NCBI RefSeq assembly: GCF_030035675.1
Contig: NC_084489.1
Coordinates: forward strand, 15,300,001-15,364,000
DNA length: 64,000 nucleotides
Reading direction: 5' to 3'
From: Rhineura floridana
Lineage: Eukaryota; Chordata; Lepidosauria; Squamata; Rhineuridae
Shown here: positions 48,571-60,795 of the stretch, piece after piece
Position numbering within the stretch: position 1 is the first letter of the stretch
How the letters are laid out: every line of letters begins with the position of its first letter
Position numbers and translations under genes: made by a program
The notes under the pieces: model-generated
Seen by the model: the letters and a program-made list of their open reading frames with translations, nothing else
Database searches by the model: none
What the model was told of the DNA's origin: nothing

Positions 48571-48800
48571 ATGTTGGAAGTGGACTGCCTTCAAGTCGAT
48601 TCTGACTTATGGCGACCCTATGAATAGGGTTTTCATGGTAAGCGGTATTCAGAGGGGGTTTAACCATTGCCGTCCTCTGAGGCTGAGAGGCAGTGACCGG
48701 CCCAAGGTCACCCAGTGAGCTTCATGGCTGTGTGGGGATTCGAATCGTGGTCTCCCAGGTCATAGTCCGACACTCTAACCACTACACCACACTGGCTCTG
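48571..48800 (-). mobile_element. tRNA-derived SINE, complete, antisense
   Basis: From the right, the sense strand begins CAGAGCCAGTGTGGTGTAGT, GGTTAGAGTGTCGGACTATG (tRNA-like A box), GATTCGAATCCCCACACAGC (B box), then AAGCTCACTGGGTGACCTTG and ends CTTGAAGGCAGTCCACTTCC. It is the best-preserved copy of the SINE seen broken at 8943/9274. Confidence 0.85.
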
Positions 48801-48914
48801 AAAGTTACTTCATCAGAAAAAGATATAAGACTTTATGATCTCAAAAGTGGTAATACATGAACACATTCTAGGCATTTTATCTATTGTGAATAAATATCTC
48901 TTTTTTGTGTGTCT

Positions 48915-49760
48915 AATTCATAGAATCACAGCACTGGAGGTCATCCAGACCAACTTCTTGTTCAATGCAGAATGCAACTATAGCATACCTGACAGAGAGC
49001 TGGCCAGCCTTTGCTTAAACATGTCTGGTAAAAGAGAGTCCAATGCAGTCTGTTCAACAGTTCTTAATGTTTTTAAACTGTAACTGGGTTACAACCTCTC
49101 ATCACAGTAGGAATACTCTGGAGGCCCAAATAAATCCGATCTGATAGTATTTATGGTACACAACTCAGTAGCTTTACTCCTTGACCCCAGGATTTTTAGG
49201 ACTGGGAAACAAGGAAGGTGGTACGTTAACCTCTGTAGTGGGGTCTTATGCATCACTCCTGAGTGATTGATGCAATGTCTTTAAAACACAAATCACAAAC
49301 CTGAGGAGGAATAGACAACTGGAGAGTACCCACACACACACACATGTACGTGTCTGCTCCAGGCTAAGACAGGAAACAAACTAGTTAAGAGAAGGGGAGT
49401 CAACAAAGAACTGGCTTCCTGACTTCTGGCATAAGAGAGCAGCATAACCCACAATGCCATGTGTTCACCTCCTCTCTATGTTTTTAAAATAACTTGGTTT
49501 TAGAATGTGTTTAACTGTTTTTAGAATGTTTTTCTTGTTGTTGCTGTCAAATTGCTTTGTTATGTTTGCCACTCTGGGCATAATAAATGATGATGACAGA
49601 AGTTTCTCTTAACATTCAGCCAATATGTGTTTCCCTGCAATGTCCTTCCATTGGTTCTAGTTCTGTGCTCTGGGATAAAGAGAACTTGCCTGAAACTCTT
49701 CTCTATTTTACCAGCAGATGCTGTCTCTTCTATATTTTGCCATATGTAACGCACTTGCTC
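48915..49760 (-). mobile_element. CR1-type LINE 3' end, antisense, interrupted at 49069-49595
   Basis: TCATAGAATCACAGCACTGG at the left is the antisense CR1 terminus. GTTCAACAGTTCTTAATG (to 49068) continues at 49596 with GACAGAAGTTTCTCTTAACATTCAGCC, the usual CR1 order. About 0.52 kb lies between. The right edge of the insert, AACTGTTTTTAGAATG … CTGGGCATAATAAATGATGATGA, resembles a plus-strand LINE tail. Confidence 0.55.
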
Positions 49761-50339
49761 TGACAGTGTCAGGGACAACCAGAGTGGAATCAGATAGTAG
49801 TGTACAAGCCACATATGCTTCCCATAATACATTGTAAAGTTTGCACTGTTAGACTATACACATTGTCCTCCTTGATTTAATGAGTATGTCCTATTTTAGA
49901 TATTTTGTATAAACTTATTATTTCTCCTTTTCCATATCCGTCATCTTTCCTACAATTCTTATCTTTTTTTCCCTTCCCTCTGACCATTTTTTCATTTCCC
50001 ATATTGTCTATAAACTCATATTGGAAGGATTATCCTCCCATGTACTTTAGCGAATAGCTTGCAGCGTGAAAAGGTGTAATTAAATAAATGATAAATTATA
50101 TTGAAAATGTCTCAAAATATATTAGGGTAAAATCTGCCTCTGAGTAGAGGAAGATGCAAAACAGAAAAGCAATCTGGAGATTAGTGTCAGGTGTCCACTC
50201 TCAGACATCAGCTTTGAGGGAGGAATCTCATTTCAGGGCAATATAATAAATAGCATCATCATCTTACTGTATTTGCCTAACAGCCATTACAAACCAAATG
50301 AGAAATATATATTAGTGACAAAACAGAGACAAAGTTCAA

Positions 50340-51300
50340 TTTAGCAAATCCCCTGTACAGTCCACTGCAAAGGAGTTAAACAAGGCTGCCTGCTAGTGCC
50401 CCTCTTGTTCAATCTTTATATTAATGACATTGTAACTGAGTTAAATTTCCCAGAGCATTTCCCTCCTTTAATAGGTAACCGTAAAATGGCTATATTAATA
50501 TATGCAGATGATTTGGTAGTTATCTATGAACAAAATTGGGTTGAAGAGAAGTTTGAACAAACTTTATTACTGCCAAACAAAACAGCTTGTAATTAATTAC
50601 ATTAAATCTAAGGTGATGGTTTTTGGCAGACCCCCCCCCAAGAATAATTGGAGTCTAGGTACAAACAAGATAGCACAGGTCTCCTCCTTGTAAGTACCTT
50701 GGAATATATTTGGATGAGAAAAATTATTGGAACATTCTTGGAGCAGAATATTAAGATAACAGCACAGAAAACCACCCAAGCTATTAAAAAAAATATTCTA
50801 GGGGAAGTAGGTTGGTAACTCCAGCACTGAAAGTGTTCCTTGGGAAAGTGGCTGCTCAAATCCAATATGGTATCAAAATCTGAGGGGTAAGGCCGAACAA
50901 CTTGAAGAAATTGTGAGGTCTGCCAAAACAAGTTTCTGAGGTATCTATTGGTAGTACCCTCCAGGGACCCCAGCCCCATTTCTTAGGACAGAGACATCTG
51001 TGGAATCTGTTAAAGCTAGGGCTCAGAAGGCAGCACTTTTGAATTATAAGAGGGTTTTGGATATGACAGAAAACCGCCTTCCTAAGCTTTGCTTGAGAGA
51101 ACAATGGAAGAAGGGTGGTTGGGCCAAGTTATGCCAAGAGTTGCTGACCTCTAAAAATATAATAAAAGAAAGAACAGAACTGCTACTAGCAACTGGGACA
51201 AACAGAAGTGTTAAAGTGGGAGTGGGGTCCCTTTCTTTGCACAATGCCAACAGCTCTAAGAAGGCTTTCAACAGCTGCTGACACCAACTTTACAGCATCT
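50340..51300 (+). pseudogene. Non-LTR retrotransposon reverse-transcriptase fragment
   Basis: The plus strand shows KGVKQGCLLVPLLFNLYIND, then ILIYADDLVVIYE with an intact YADD (50501-50512), and further on KVMVFGR, SLKYLGIYLDE and RLPKLCLREQ in other frames. These are the palm and thumb of a LINE RT plus the region after it. Stops and frame changes after 50596 show decay. The clade is unsure: it does not match the L2-like or CR1-like copies here. Confidence 0.7.
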
Positions 51301-52469
51301 CCACCACTGGTTTATTTACCCACCTGCCCAAGACAGGCTGTTGGAAGCTGTTTTCAACAAACAGAGAATCAATACTCACTCTCTGTAACAGTGCCCTCTT
51401 AGTCAGGACTAGCCACATGTGCTGCCACATTCTTAACACAGATACTTAAAACAAAAGATGGCACCACCAATAGTCTTAGCTACTTAGAGATCACAGCCCA
51501 CCTGCTGAACACCAGTAGCTAAGGGGAACATCTGCAGTTAGGACAGTAATCAAAAGGCTCCCAGTCCCAATTAGATTTGCCCACATATCAAGTCACTGAT
51601 GATTTACCAGGTGTAGTTGCATGGCTACCATTAGGTGTGTTTGAGAAAAATCCCTTCAATTGTTATTCAGAAATTTGTGCATAGCCCAAAGATGTGATGG
51701 AATTCCATTTCTTCCCCAACTGTCCTGCTGTTGCTTTTAAATAAAAGATTCAATTTCATTTCAATACACAGTAACATTTGACAAAAAACAGCTCTTCACT
51801 AGTATCTTGTGGGAATGAAAAGAAATCCCACTCTCAAGCTATCATAAAAAAATGTTCCGTTTCTGAAGCATAAGATACTGAAAACATAAGTTACATGTCA
51901 AGAGTAAAAGACTGCAGGTGCGGGAATTTCAAGAAATGTGACATATACCATATATGGCAACTCCAGTCTTGAAATGTGTATTTTTAGCTATTTCTAAGGA
52001 TGATTAGAGTTAAACTTTATCAGCCCTAAAAGGCTAGATGGGAAAGAACAGAACCCATTTGACACAGCATGGAGGAGTGTGATGTCTGTTGATATGTATT
52101 AGCCAATTTTCTGTAGGTTGAGTGCTTCCATATACAGTCAAACATGAACAAAAGAGAGGGAGAATTGCTTTTTAAAAGTATCCACTATCCATGTGCCACG
52201 ACCCTAATATCCCCTTTCGGCACACACAAGGACTTGTGCAGACAGGCTAGAGGCTCTGCTGGGTTCTCCAACTCCTGCCAAGGGATAAGAACATTCTGTT
52301 CTAAGGCCACAGAGTTCTGTGCCAAAGCAACCTAAAGAGAACAAAAAGAAAATCAAAAGCTAGTGCCAAGTTCAAATTGTGCAAGTTACATACATTTGTG
52401 TTATTTGTTTTGCTTGAAATAACTGGCTTCCCACATAATTTCAGATTTTCTAAACATGGATGTGCATGG

Positions 52470-52700
52470 AAAAAAGAGGATAAGAACGTAAGTAAATAAT
52501 AATAAAATAAATAAATACATAAATAAAAAGTCTGCTGGATCAGACCAATGGCCCATCTAGTCCAGCATCCAGTTCTCACAGCGACCAACCAGAGACCTGT
52601 GGGCAGTCCGCAAGCAGGACTTGAACACAAGAGCACCCTCTTCCAGTTTCCAGCCGCTGGTATTCAGAAGAATACTGCCTCCAACCATGGTAGGAAATGC
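52470..52700 (-). mobile_element. CR1-like LINE 3' UTR, antisense
   Basis: AAGTCTGCTGGATCAGACCA, ATGGCCCATCTAGTCCAGCA and GGTATTCAGAAGAATACTGCC are typical of the 3' part of the lizard repeat also at 3545-4125. An AT-rich (AAATAAAT)n run lies just left. Confidence 0.6.
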
Positions 52701-53617
52701 TCAAGGGAAACAGTAAGAAAGGAAAAAAGGGACTCCTTCCCTCTGTCTCTCTCACTGTCTGAAGTATATAAAATCTCCATATACTCAGCAAAGATTGCAT
52801 GTTATGAACTCCTGAAGGCTACAAGAAATGTTCAAAAACAAAATTCTGAAATTGCCAGGATCTCAGATGCCTCATTTTGCCCAAATGTAATGTAGATCAT
52901 CAGTCAGAAAGTCTAGGGCTGATATGAAGCATTGCTCAAATATGATGCTTAAATATTTGACGCATATAACATTCTGGTCGACAACATCATCTTATTTTCT
53001 AAGCAGAAATAAATGATTTCACATTCTTCAGATGACACTGCTTGTGGAGGATGAGACACAATTCTATCTTCATTCCACTGGGTTTTATGTTGATTACAGG
53101 CTTTTCTCACGCCACTCAGGAAGTGCTCAACCATGAAGTAATCTCGGATAGAAGCTAGTGTAGTTTTTCTACTTCAGTATGGAGTCATTGTCCATGGATC
53201 CCACACTGAAAACCTTTTTCATGTAAAAAGCTACTAGCTTACTAGAATTTTTCCAAGAATTCTAAGGGGAAATTGTTCATGTATATCTGTGTAAAGATTC
53301 ACAGCTGATTTTTAATTGTTTTCTGACAAGAACCTGTGGCTTTCATGGAGCTTACATGAAACTCTGCAACTGTATTCCAATACCCCTAAAAATAAACTAC
53401 TGCCCCAGCTTGTGAATTATATCATCATGCCTTTTCTGCTGATCAGCTAGGCCATAAGGCTACTCAGATTTACACCTGGAAAAGGCATCATCAGCTTCCA
53501 AATATATATGTTTCAGAAGCAGAATCTTAGGCCTGAGAAGCAGTTCACCTACATTCTTGAACAATATCATAGCAATTATTACTCAGTAACACTTGTTAAT
53601 AACAAGCACACCAGGCT

Positions 53618-54338
53618 GCAGCGCTGTACAGTAAATAGAGTTTTATTTTCTCCCAGCTCTGCAAGATTAGCACTGCCAACAGTCAGAGATCAGCTTATGA
53701 TACAAGTAAGTAGTAACTATTTACAATTTACAGGAGTGTAAATTTATTCCCCACAAAATATAAGTACAAAAGCTAGGAATAAACAAATGAGGTACTGCAA
53801 TTTGGATTAATTATAAAGCAAATGCTTAAAAGAAATGTCCTTTAGCAAGCAATCAACAGATCAAATTGGGAGGAGGGGGAAAAGTCAACAGTGGCTTAAC
53901 TTACCATAAAAATCACCAAAGCCTGCTACCCACCCAAAGTGTATTGCACAATTATTTGAGACAATAAAACCAACAAAAATAAATAGGGAAGTCAAACCAT
54001 TATGTATTTAGAGAGATCCTGTGAGAACTGTACCGAGATATTACAGTGAGGCAAAGCATTTCAATTTATTTTGACTTTAAAAAATTCTACACAAAAATAG
54101 AAAACAGTGTCCAAGATAAGCATTCATCACCTGATAAAACAATCTTTTCTCAAGGAAAATGATTAACTATATTCATGGCCCCAACCCCCAGCCCATCACT
54201 GTTCTCAGTTTTGCTCATTTCACATGGAACAATGAATAACAGTACTTCTCCAGTTCATTCTCCAAAGAGCTAATATGAAGATGTGATCATATTTCAAAGC
54301 AATGTCATCTGTTACAAAGTGCATGTGTCACAAGTTCT
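53618..54338 (-). other. GOLGA4: GOLGA4 3' UTR
   Basis: About 0.7 kb after the stop codon, AT-rich, with no recognisable repeat. The far end is set by a probable poly(A) signal at 53642-53647, and that length fits the short 3' UTR expected for this gene. An alternative signal at 53743-53748 would make it about 100 bases shorter. Confidence 0.6.
53642..53647 (-). terminator. GOLGA4: Probable poly(A) signal AATAAA for GOLGA4
   Basis: On the minus strand AATAAA is followed about 30 bases later by a GT-rich stretch (GGTGTGCTTGTT, roughly 53612-53601), the usual layout of a cleavage and polyadenylation site. A second AATAAA at 53743-53748 is upstream and could be used too. Confidence 0.55.
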
Positions 54339-54362
54339 TCAAGAGGACGATCGTAGCCAGGA
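54339..54362 (-). CDS. GOLGA4: GOLGA4 terminal coding exon, ending SWLRSSS
   Basis: Acceptor CTCATTTTCCCCTCCCAG is followed by TCC TGG CTA CGA TCG TCC TCT TGA, that is SWLRSSS and a stop, in phase 0 with the preceding exon. The protein would end EREDARTVSWLRSSS. Mammalian p230 is reported to have alternative 3' splicing giving different C-termini, and from memory one mammalian form ends in a similar SWLRSSS tail. I could not find an exon for the other known ending (…SPRSGIF) between this exon and 58267, but a short exon could be missed by eye. The polypyrimidine tract and in-frame stop make this the best terminal exon. Confidence 0.88.
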   Translation of the reverse strand, partial: SWLRSSS

Positions 54363-56143
54363 CTGGGAGGGGAAAATGAGAGGAAGAGAGAAAAAAATGT
54401 AAGTAGCAGCAAAACAACAAACTATTTTATCATACAGACACATTAATACTTTAATAGGCAAGATATGAATCAAGTGCCTATTCCAATTGTTACAAAAAGG
54501 GTATGCGTTCAAATAATCCTGAAACAGGTGCTTTTGAAGTACCACAGTCTAAGATACTGTGAAAATATAGTTTACTCATGTGTCATTTATTTCAGTTATA
54601 TTACTGTGTTGTACATATGAAAAGTAAAAATAAAATTCCTAACACTCCTTCCCTTGATTAAACAGTGTAGAAATGACAAGCTCAAATTTCTTTAATATTC
54701 ATTCAAAGGAGCACATATTTGCAAAGTAGTCAAACCCCTTTGTTCATAATTTCAGTGGCTAGAAAAAGTCTCAATGGCATGTATAAGACATTGTACATAA
54801 CTCTCAGGCTTTTTCCAGAGTAAAACTCAGGAATGCCAGGGGGGAAAGTGACATGGTCTATCAGGGATGGAAAACCCTTGGCTTCCCCATTTGGCCGAGC
54901 CACATCCAAGCTACAGGTAAAGGTAGCACTTGGACAAAAGGGGCTTTGTTGATCAGTGCTGCCTGAAAAGAACCCTTCCGGAGTGCTTCCTCAGTCCTGA
55001 CTATAAGTCAGCACCTGGAAATGCTGCGGGCAAGATTTCCCAAATGTCTTTTTCGCTTGCATGGTTTGTTTTCAAAAATGTCACAATAACATCTGATTAT
55101 TCACAAGTGGTCAGCCCTGCCCACATGCCAAACTTGGTGTGTGGAGATCCAGTTCCAGTCCCTGCAGTATATGAATGCAATGAGCACAAAGACATGACAG
55201 AAACACTGCAAGGGTCTTGGTTTGGCAGCAGGCACAAATCACCATTGGACATACAGTTGTATATCCAACATAGTGGATGTAAGGAGACACACAACTTATT
55301 TATGTTATCTATCTTTCTGTTTAATACGAACTTAATACGCCCTTCTGGAAGTTTGACAATACTAGTTGCCTTAAGGCTGAATGTGGAATAATGACATCTT
55401 CCAGTTTAATAGCCATCCAAATGGTACGCATCCTAACTTAGAGAATTTTTCAGTGTGAAATGCTTATATTCAGCATTTAACTGCAGCGTTATTTAAGTTA
55501 AAATCTACATCTTAATAGCGATACTTGAGAAATGGCTTTTCCTTTGGCTTACTTGTACTCATAGGTGATTTTAATCTTTTGCTGTTTTAGTGTAAATTGA
55601 AATGGTCCAGATGGCTAACCCTCCTGAGAGGGTGAGATGCAAGTGAATAAATAATACTTTAAAAAATCAATAAAAACATTTCATTCATAACAGCTTCATA
55701 GTACTGTGAGTAATTTCCCACCCAAGCTACCCACTATAAATATATTGAAACATATTGTTACTTCAAGTCTATTGCCAAAATGATTTTTACTTTGTAGCAA
55801 AGAAACCCAAATGCAAGTTCCTTTGTTTTTGTATTCTGTAATCTAAATTAAATAAATCTATATTACAAAAATGAAGTTTTGCATAATCTCAATCATTTTG
55901 CATGCTTTACTCTAAATCACTATTTAAATTTTGAAGAACAGAATTATCTCTGAAGTCAGTAGTGGAAGAAGGCAACCACAACTGAGAAACATGCATGGGT
56001 AGGATGACATGAGAGAGGTTATGTAGAGGAGAATAGGTAAAAGTGCAAAGCATAAACTTCCCACTTTTATAACACTGGGGGGCTTTCTGTAGGCAGCTTC
56101 CTGCACATTTTCAGATTTCCTTCCAAAACAATAAATGACTATA

Positions 56144-56370
56144 CAGTAGGGCCCTGCTTTATGGCGCTTCGTCTTACGGCACTTCGCTAATGCGGCGGTC
56201 CCAATTAGACGCAATTAAACTAAAGCCCCACTCATACGGCGCTTGTTCTGTTTTTATGGTGGATTTTGGGCGTCGTGCACCATTCTATTCAATGAGTTCC
56301 GCTTTTCAGCGATTTTTGCTTTTCGGCAGGGGTCCAGAACATAACCCACCGTATGAGTGGGGCCCTACTG
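56144..56370. mobile_element. Tigger/pogo-like non-autonomous element
   Basis: Ends CAGTAGGGCCCTGCTTTATG and GTATGAGTGGGGCCCTACTG with TA on each side (56142-56143, 56371-56372), the Tc1/mariner-superfamily target. GGCGCTTCGTCTTACGGCACTTCGC resembles Tigger ends. It is unusually CpG-rich for its AT-rich intron, suggesting a young copy. No transposase. Confidence 0.65.
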
Positions 56371-57301
56371 TATGCTTGCTTTTTTTTAGATCCTCGTGAA
56401 TCTAGTCCTATGCCAGATTTCAAAATAGGGGTAAAACTCACAGGCAGCTAGAAAGAAAAGATTACTAGCCTTTCCTGACAGTTGTGAACCAGCTTAGACA
56501 ATTAATTTTGAAAGTAAACCTATCACTGAGGTTTGCTAGGCCAGGAGCTTTAAATAAAGCATTCCATTCTTTCAAACAGATTTTTGAACATAAATTATTA
56601 CATTTTGAGCATTGCAGTGAACATTAGTGTAGTAAGGCAAATAAAGGCCAAACTAGAAATTTTGTGGGAAATCTGCAACTGGATCGCTTTGACATCTTTT
56701 CTGTTGTTAAAAGCAGTTGTGGAGGATGGAGGGATTTGGATCAGGATGGTGATGTTATTTCCCACCATGTCATTTCCATAATTTATATTCCCTCCTGCCT
56801 CAAAGCTGCTAGTAGCCACAGAAGTAGAGAGAAGGCAATACAGGTACCTGTATTTTTCACCCCTTCTAGGGCTAATTGCAGCTTCAGTAGGGGAAGGGGG
56901 AATTTAAGTTGGGGAAATAGCACAGGAAAAGATTAACCAGCCCCAAAGTCTTAGCCCCAATGCCAACTGGAGGGTCCTGTTGTTGCTTTTAAATCACGAT
57001 GGATCAAATAAAAAATGCTTGGAGATCCAATCAAATATCCCACATCTAGTTTGGTTTGCAACAATTAGTACATGAGGTAAAGAGTCAAAATCAATGCAAC
57101 TTGCATCTTATTGCCTTGTTTTGTTCTATTCTTGCCACATCAGATGTGTAAAGCTCTCAACACCTTTTTCAGAAAGGTTCAAATTCACCCCAAATCACAA
57201 AAAATGTTAAGATGACCTCATTACAAACATTTGCCTTACAAAACAAATATTACAAGAACATGTGTTCAGCATGCTTGTTAGTGTGAAGAACAAATTATTA
57301 C

Positions 57302-57416
57302 TGGGTGATATTCAAAGTTTGTCACATTCAGTAGTACAGTAGAACTGCTGAAATGAATTTACTTGAGTCCATTAATTTCAATGGATCTACTTGGTACTAG
57401 CATTAGATATCACCCA
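57302..57416. repeat. Short inverted-repeat element
   Basis: TGGGTGATATTCAA … TTAGATATCACCCA ends, 115 bp, with TTACTTGAGTCCATTAATTTC inside. Resembles 19869-19965. No duplication identified. Confidence 0.5.
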
Positions 57417-58266
57417 CTATTTTTAGCAAAGAGAAGAAAAAACAAATATTGGATGTAGTAGGCAACACTCACCCGCATGCTAACTAAAAGCATTGATTGA
57501 TGGCTTATTCAGAAGATACCACTGCGAGGTGAGGGAAACTACAAAGCCAGGAAAAGAACAGCTTACTGGGTTAGTGTGTTAATAAAAGCAAATGTGAATT
57601 TAGAAATATGTTAGACATCTATTTTCTCACTGTCAAACCTATGGCCATTGCAAATGTAATACCTATGATTAGCCATGCCACGTCTATGCTCTGCACAGAG
57701 CCTGGCATACTGGTGTGCTTAAATACATGTTAAAACAGCAGTGGTAGCTATCAGGCACTGCTCTCCAGGGTGACTTAGAGCCAAGTGCTGCCTGTTTCAC
57801 ACAATGCACATGCACAGTCCATGAATCTGCAGAAGTTTACTCTGAAGCCTAGAATGCCTTATAGTTCTTCTTTGCCGCTCTTTCCTTCTGGTGGTTCAGG
57901 GACAAGGTCTATGAATCTTCTGCTAAGGATGCTAGTATCCAAAAACAGAACTCCAGGGGAGGAACACATGCAACTTTATTTTGATAAACAGAAAATGAAT
58001 AAATAAACTGGGGCTGGTATTGTATCCCTCTAATCTCATCTAACAATTACATGCAAAATTAAACAGGATTCAGTAAAGGGTCTTCCACTAGTAACTTTCT
58101 GATGGTTACCACTAAGGGCTTTCCCATCCTGTTCAGAGTCCTTGCATCCAAATTCAAAATCCTTCTATGGAAAAGTTAGATGTCCAATACCTAAAGGGCT
58201 TTTGCTTTAGATAACAGTAGACACAAATGAGAAACCACTTTTGTTTAGTGTCTTACTATGGCTTAC

Positions 58267-58353
58267 CACTGTCCGTGCATCTTCTCGTTCTAGGATTTTC
58301 TGTGCTTGGTCAGCAGGGAATTTCAACACTGTAGTTATAACCTTTGCCATTGT
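58267..58353 (-). CDS. GOLGA4: GOLGA4 exon encoding the second part of the GRIP domain
   Basis: An 87-base, 29-codon exon in phase 0 on both sides, with acceptor CTCCTTTAG and donor GTG|GTAAGC. It encodes TMAKVITTVLKFPADQAQKI, then LEREDARTV. With the preceding exon this completes the GRIP fold, whose last helices pack in the homodimer that binds ARL1. The KFPADQAQKILERED segment is characteristic of golgin-245. No stop or frameshift is present. It lies about 5.25 kb downstream of the previous exon on the minus strand; the SINE at 58607 and the LINE pieces lie in that intron. Confidence 0.95.
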
Positions 58354-58606
58354 CTAAAGGAGAAGTAAACAAAGTAACTGGCATGACAAGAATCTAATCT
58401 ACTAAAGTGCAGTTTCATTGATTTATCAAAGCAATGTCTTTGTTTTTAATAGTGCTTATGGAAGCATGGTAAAAAAGTTAGATGTACACATTAGTTTCTC
58501 ATTTTGTTTACTTGACAAGTAGTATTTATATGAATTTTATAGGAACCAAGATTACCAAACTTACGCAGTTTAGAGTATCACAAGCATTTACCCTAAATAC
58601 TTAGGG

Positions 58607-58785
58607 AAAGGGCTGTAGCTCAGTGGTGGACCACATGCTTTGCATCCCAACAGTCTCAGGTTCAATATCTAAAATCTTTAAGAAAGAGCCATGTCTGAAA
58701 CTTTGGAGTGCCAAAGCCAGACAGAGTAGACAATATTGAGCATATGGAACATTGCCTGACTCGGTATAAGACAACTTCCTAGGTT
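58607..58785 (+). mobile_element. tRNA-derived SINE (GGGCTGTAGCTCAGTGG head)
   Basis: GGGCTGTAGCTCAGTGGTGG (A box), TCTCAGGTTCAATATCT (B box, decayed), GACAGAGTAGACAATATTGA and a 3' end CTGACTCGGTATAAGACAAC. It differs in head and tail from the SINE at 48571. It is opposite in sense to GOLGA4. Confidence 0.8.
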
Positions 58786-58869
58786 TTCTATTCTACCACT
58801 AAGCAATTGAATTTCCACATAAATCTCTAGTTTTAACAAAAATGAAATAAATCAAAAGCCAGTTTTAAA

Positions 58870-59112
58870 AGAAATGTCTTCAACTGCAGCAAGAACACAA
58901 AGAAGAAGATAATCTAACCTCTTGGGCAGGGAGGTTCACATAGTGTGCCACCACAGAGAAAGCCTTATCGTGTGCTGCCATATGCAAGAAGGGAACAAAA
59001 GGTGATCTTAAAGGACAGGCAGATTCTCCTAAGAAGAGATGGTCCTTCAGGTAGTTTGGTCTCATTCTGTTTAGGGCTTTACAGGTAGTAACCAGAAACT
59101 TCATTCGCCCTC
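58870..59112 (-). mobile_element. L2-like LINE C-terminal fragment
   Basis: The minus strand reads MKFLVTTCKALNRMRPNYLK, then DHLFLGESACPLRS and DKAFSVVAHYVNLPAQEVRL, decayed forms of FKVLVLTYKALNGxGPxYL and AFSVVAPxLWNxLPxEVRL seen intact at 61422. Lies in a GOLGA4 intron in the gene's sense. Confidence 0.75.
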
Positions 59113-60348
59113 AGGCTAGTTTCAGAAACAGTTCTCTGTTGTGGGTGGTGTGCAGAGGAAAAAGGAGAATGCAACAAAAGGAGGCAGCTGCTGTAGGTGT
59201 AACAGGAATGAGAACTTGGAAAACAGTTGACTTCTCCTCCCATCCCTCCCCCCAGCATGCATGTCTATGGAGGGTGAAGCCGCAGCATCTGAAACTGCAT
59301 TTGAACACTTGAGATATATAACTAGCTGTATTAGTAAATTATCTACCAATGATACAACAAGATCACTTCACAAAAAATAATTTAAGGGCAGTACTCACAG
59401 CTGTTTTATATTTTTCTGCTTAGGGGCCCAATCTACCAAAAATAAGTCATGACTAAATCCTACTGAAATCAATAAATATTTGTTAGTCATTACTAAGTTC
59501 AGTCTGTTGCTGTAACTGGGACATGCAACCTAATCCTATGCATGTATAGTTGTAAGTCCTAGGAACTTCTTTCAGGTGTGCACAGGATTGCAGCTTTTGT
59601 TGACTGTCCCAGTAATTTTGTTACATGAACTTTCATGTTTATGACTGAAACCAACCTATGTTACTTTACCTGCTGTAGATTTTATTCTATTTCCGCCCAA
59701 TCTCATATTGGGACCATTTAAATTCGGACAGATCAGACAGAATGCAGAATGGAGACTCTACACCAAAATTCTGTAGAACAGTTTTATGTACAGACCCACC
59801 TTTTAAGTGTCACAAAACATAGGTATGCATAATTTAAAGAATACTTGTGTTTTTCATAAAAATCTGCAATAGCCTAAGGCTAAGACTTTAAAATATATTT
59901 CCTGATGAAAAAGGTAGTGTTTGTAATTCAACATCACCAGTGACTTAAAATCCTTCAAATGGTTCTCACTAAAATAAGTGATGTAGATATGTCTTCCAAG
60001 CCATCCAATTTAAAATAAGGCAGAATACAAGTTCCAAACCATAATAAATTCCATATTCCATTACTCAAGTTTTTACTGTATTTGAAATAATTTGCTACAA
60101 AAGTCCAGATAAAGTCTGTATTTATTCAGTTGCTATCCATCAAAAAGAAATTCAACTTAAAAGGACCACTCCTTAACATTCCTTCCAAATGCTATTTCTT
60201 GCAAGAGGAACAAGCCATGTACAGATAGCCTCTTAGCCAGTTTCATGAGTTAGAATGTTTCTGTAACTCTGCTATATGGCTTATTTGTTGAGGGTCCTGT
60301 TCATAAGTGAAAAACAGCTTCTGTTCACAGCAAGAGCCCAAGAAAACT

Positions 60349-60364
60349 AAAAAAAAAAAAAAAA
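60349..60364 (+). repeat. Poly-A run
   Basis: About 16 A residues with no flanking retroelement recognised. Confidence 0.85.
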
Positions 60365-60795
60365 CTGAGAAGATGGTGACTGAACTATGTTGCTGCATGA
60401 TCTGTCACCTGAACTTTCAACTACTTGCCAATACTAAAGAATAAAAGAGGTTCACAGGGGAAAAATTAGTGCAAGGGTGCCAAGAAGAGCTCAGTGTACA
60501 TATAGTTATCTTGGTAATTAGTAAGAAAAAAGAGTAAAGAAGGAACAAAAGACTTTGACATCATGAACAAGCACCCTATAATTTTAGTGCTACAATCCAG
60601 ACATAAGAGACAGCCAGACACAACACAGATATTCTGATTCCACAAAGAGTGATTCCACTGTCTAATGGAGCCATGTCAAAATATCTACACATATATCTGT
60701 TCTCTGAATTTTTTAAATCTTTGAGTTCAGCTCACCTACTAAGAAACAGTGACCTAAAAAGATACAGAATAGGTATAAATAAGGGTACAAAAGAC

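Larger units (their letters stand above)
54363..58266 (-). other. GOLGA4: GOLGA4 last intron (3.9 kb)
   Basis: Bounded by GTAAGC at 58266-58261 and the TCCCAG acceptor ending at 54363. It holds the Tigger-like element at 56144-56370 and the short inverted repeat at 57302-57416. The rest is AT-rich, apparently single-copy sequence in which I see no further exon. Confidence 0.85.

Noticed and set aside
48700-48800. tRNA-like sequence with GATTCGAATC
   Set aside because: SINE head, with the full SINE body and tail attached.
58607-58680. tRNA gene candidate (TAGCTCAGTGG … GGTTCAA)
   Set aside because: The promoter boxes belong to a SINE head; the cloverleaf cannot be completed and SINE body follows.
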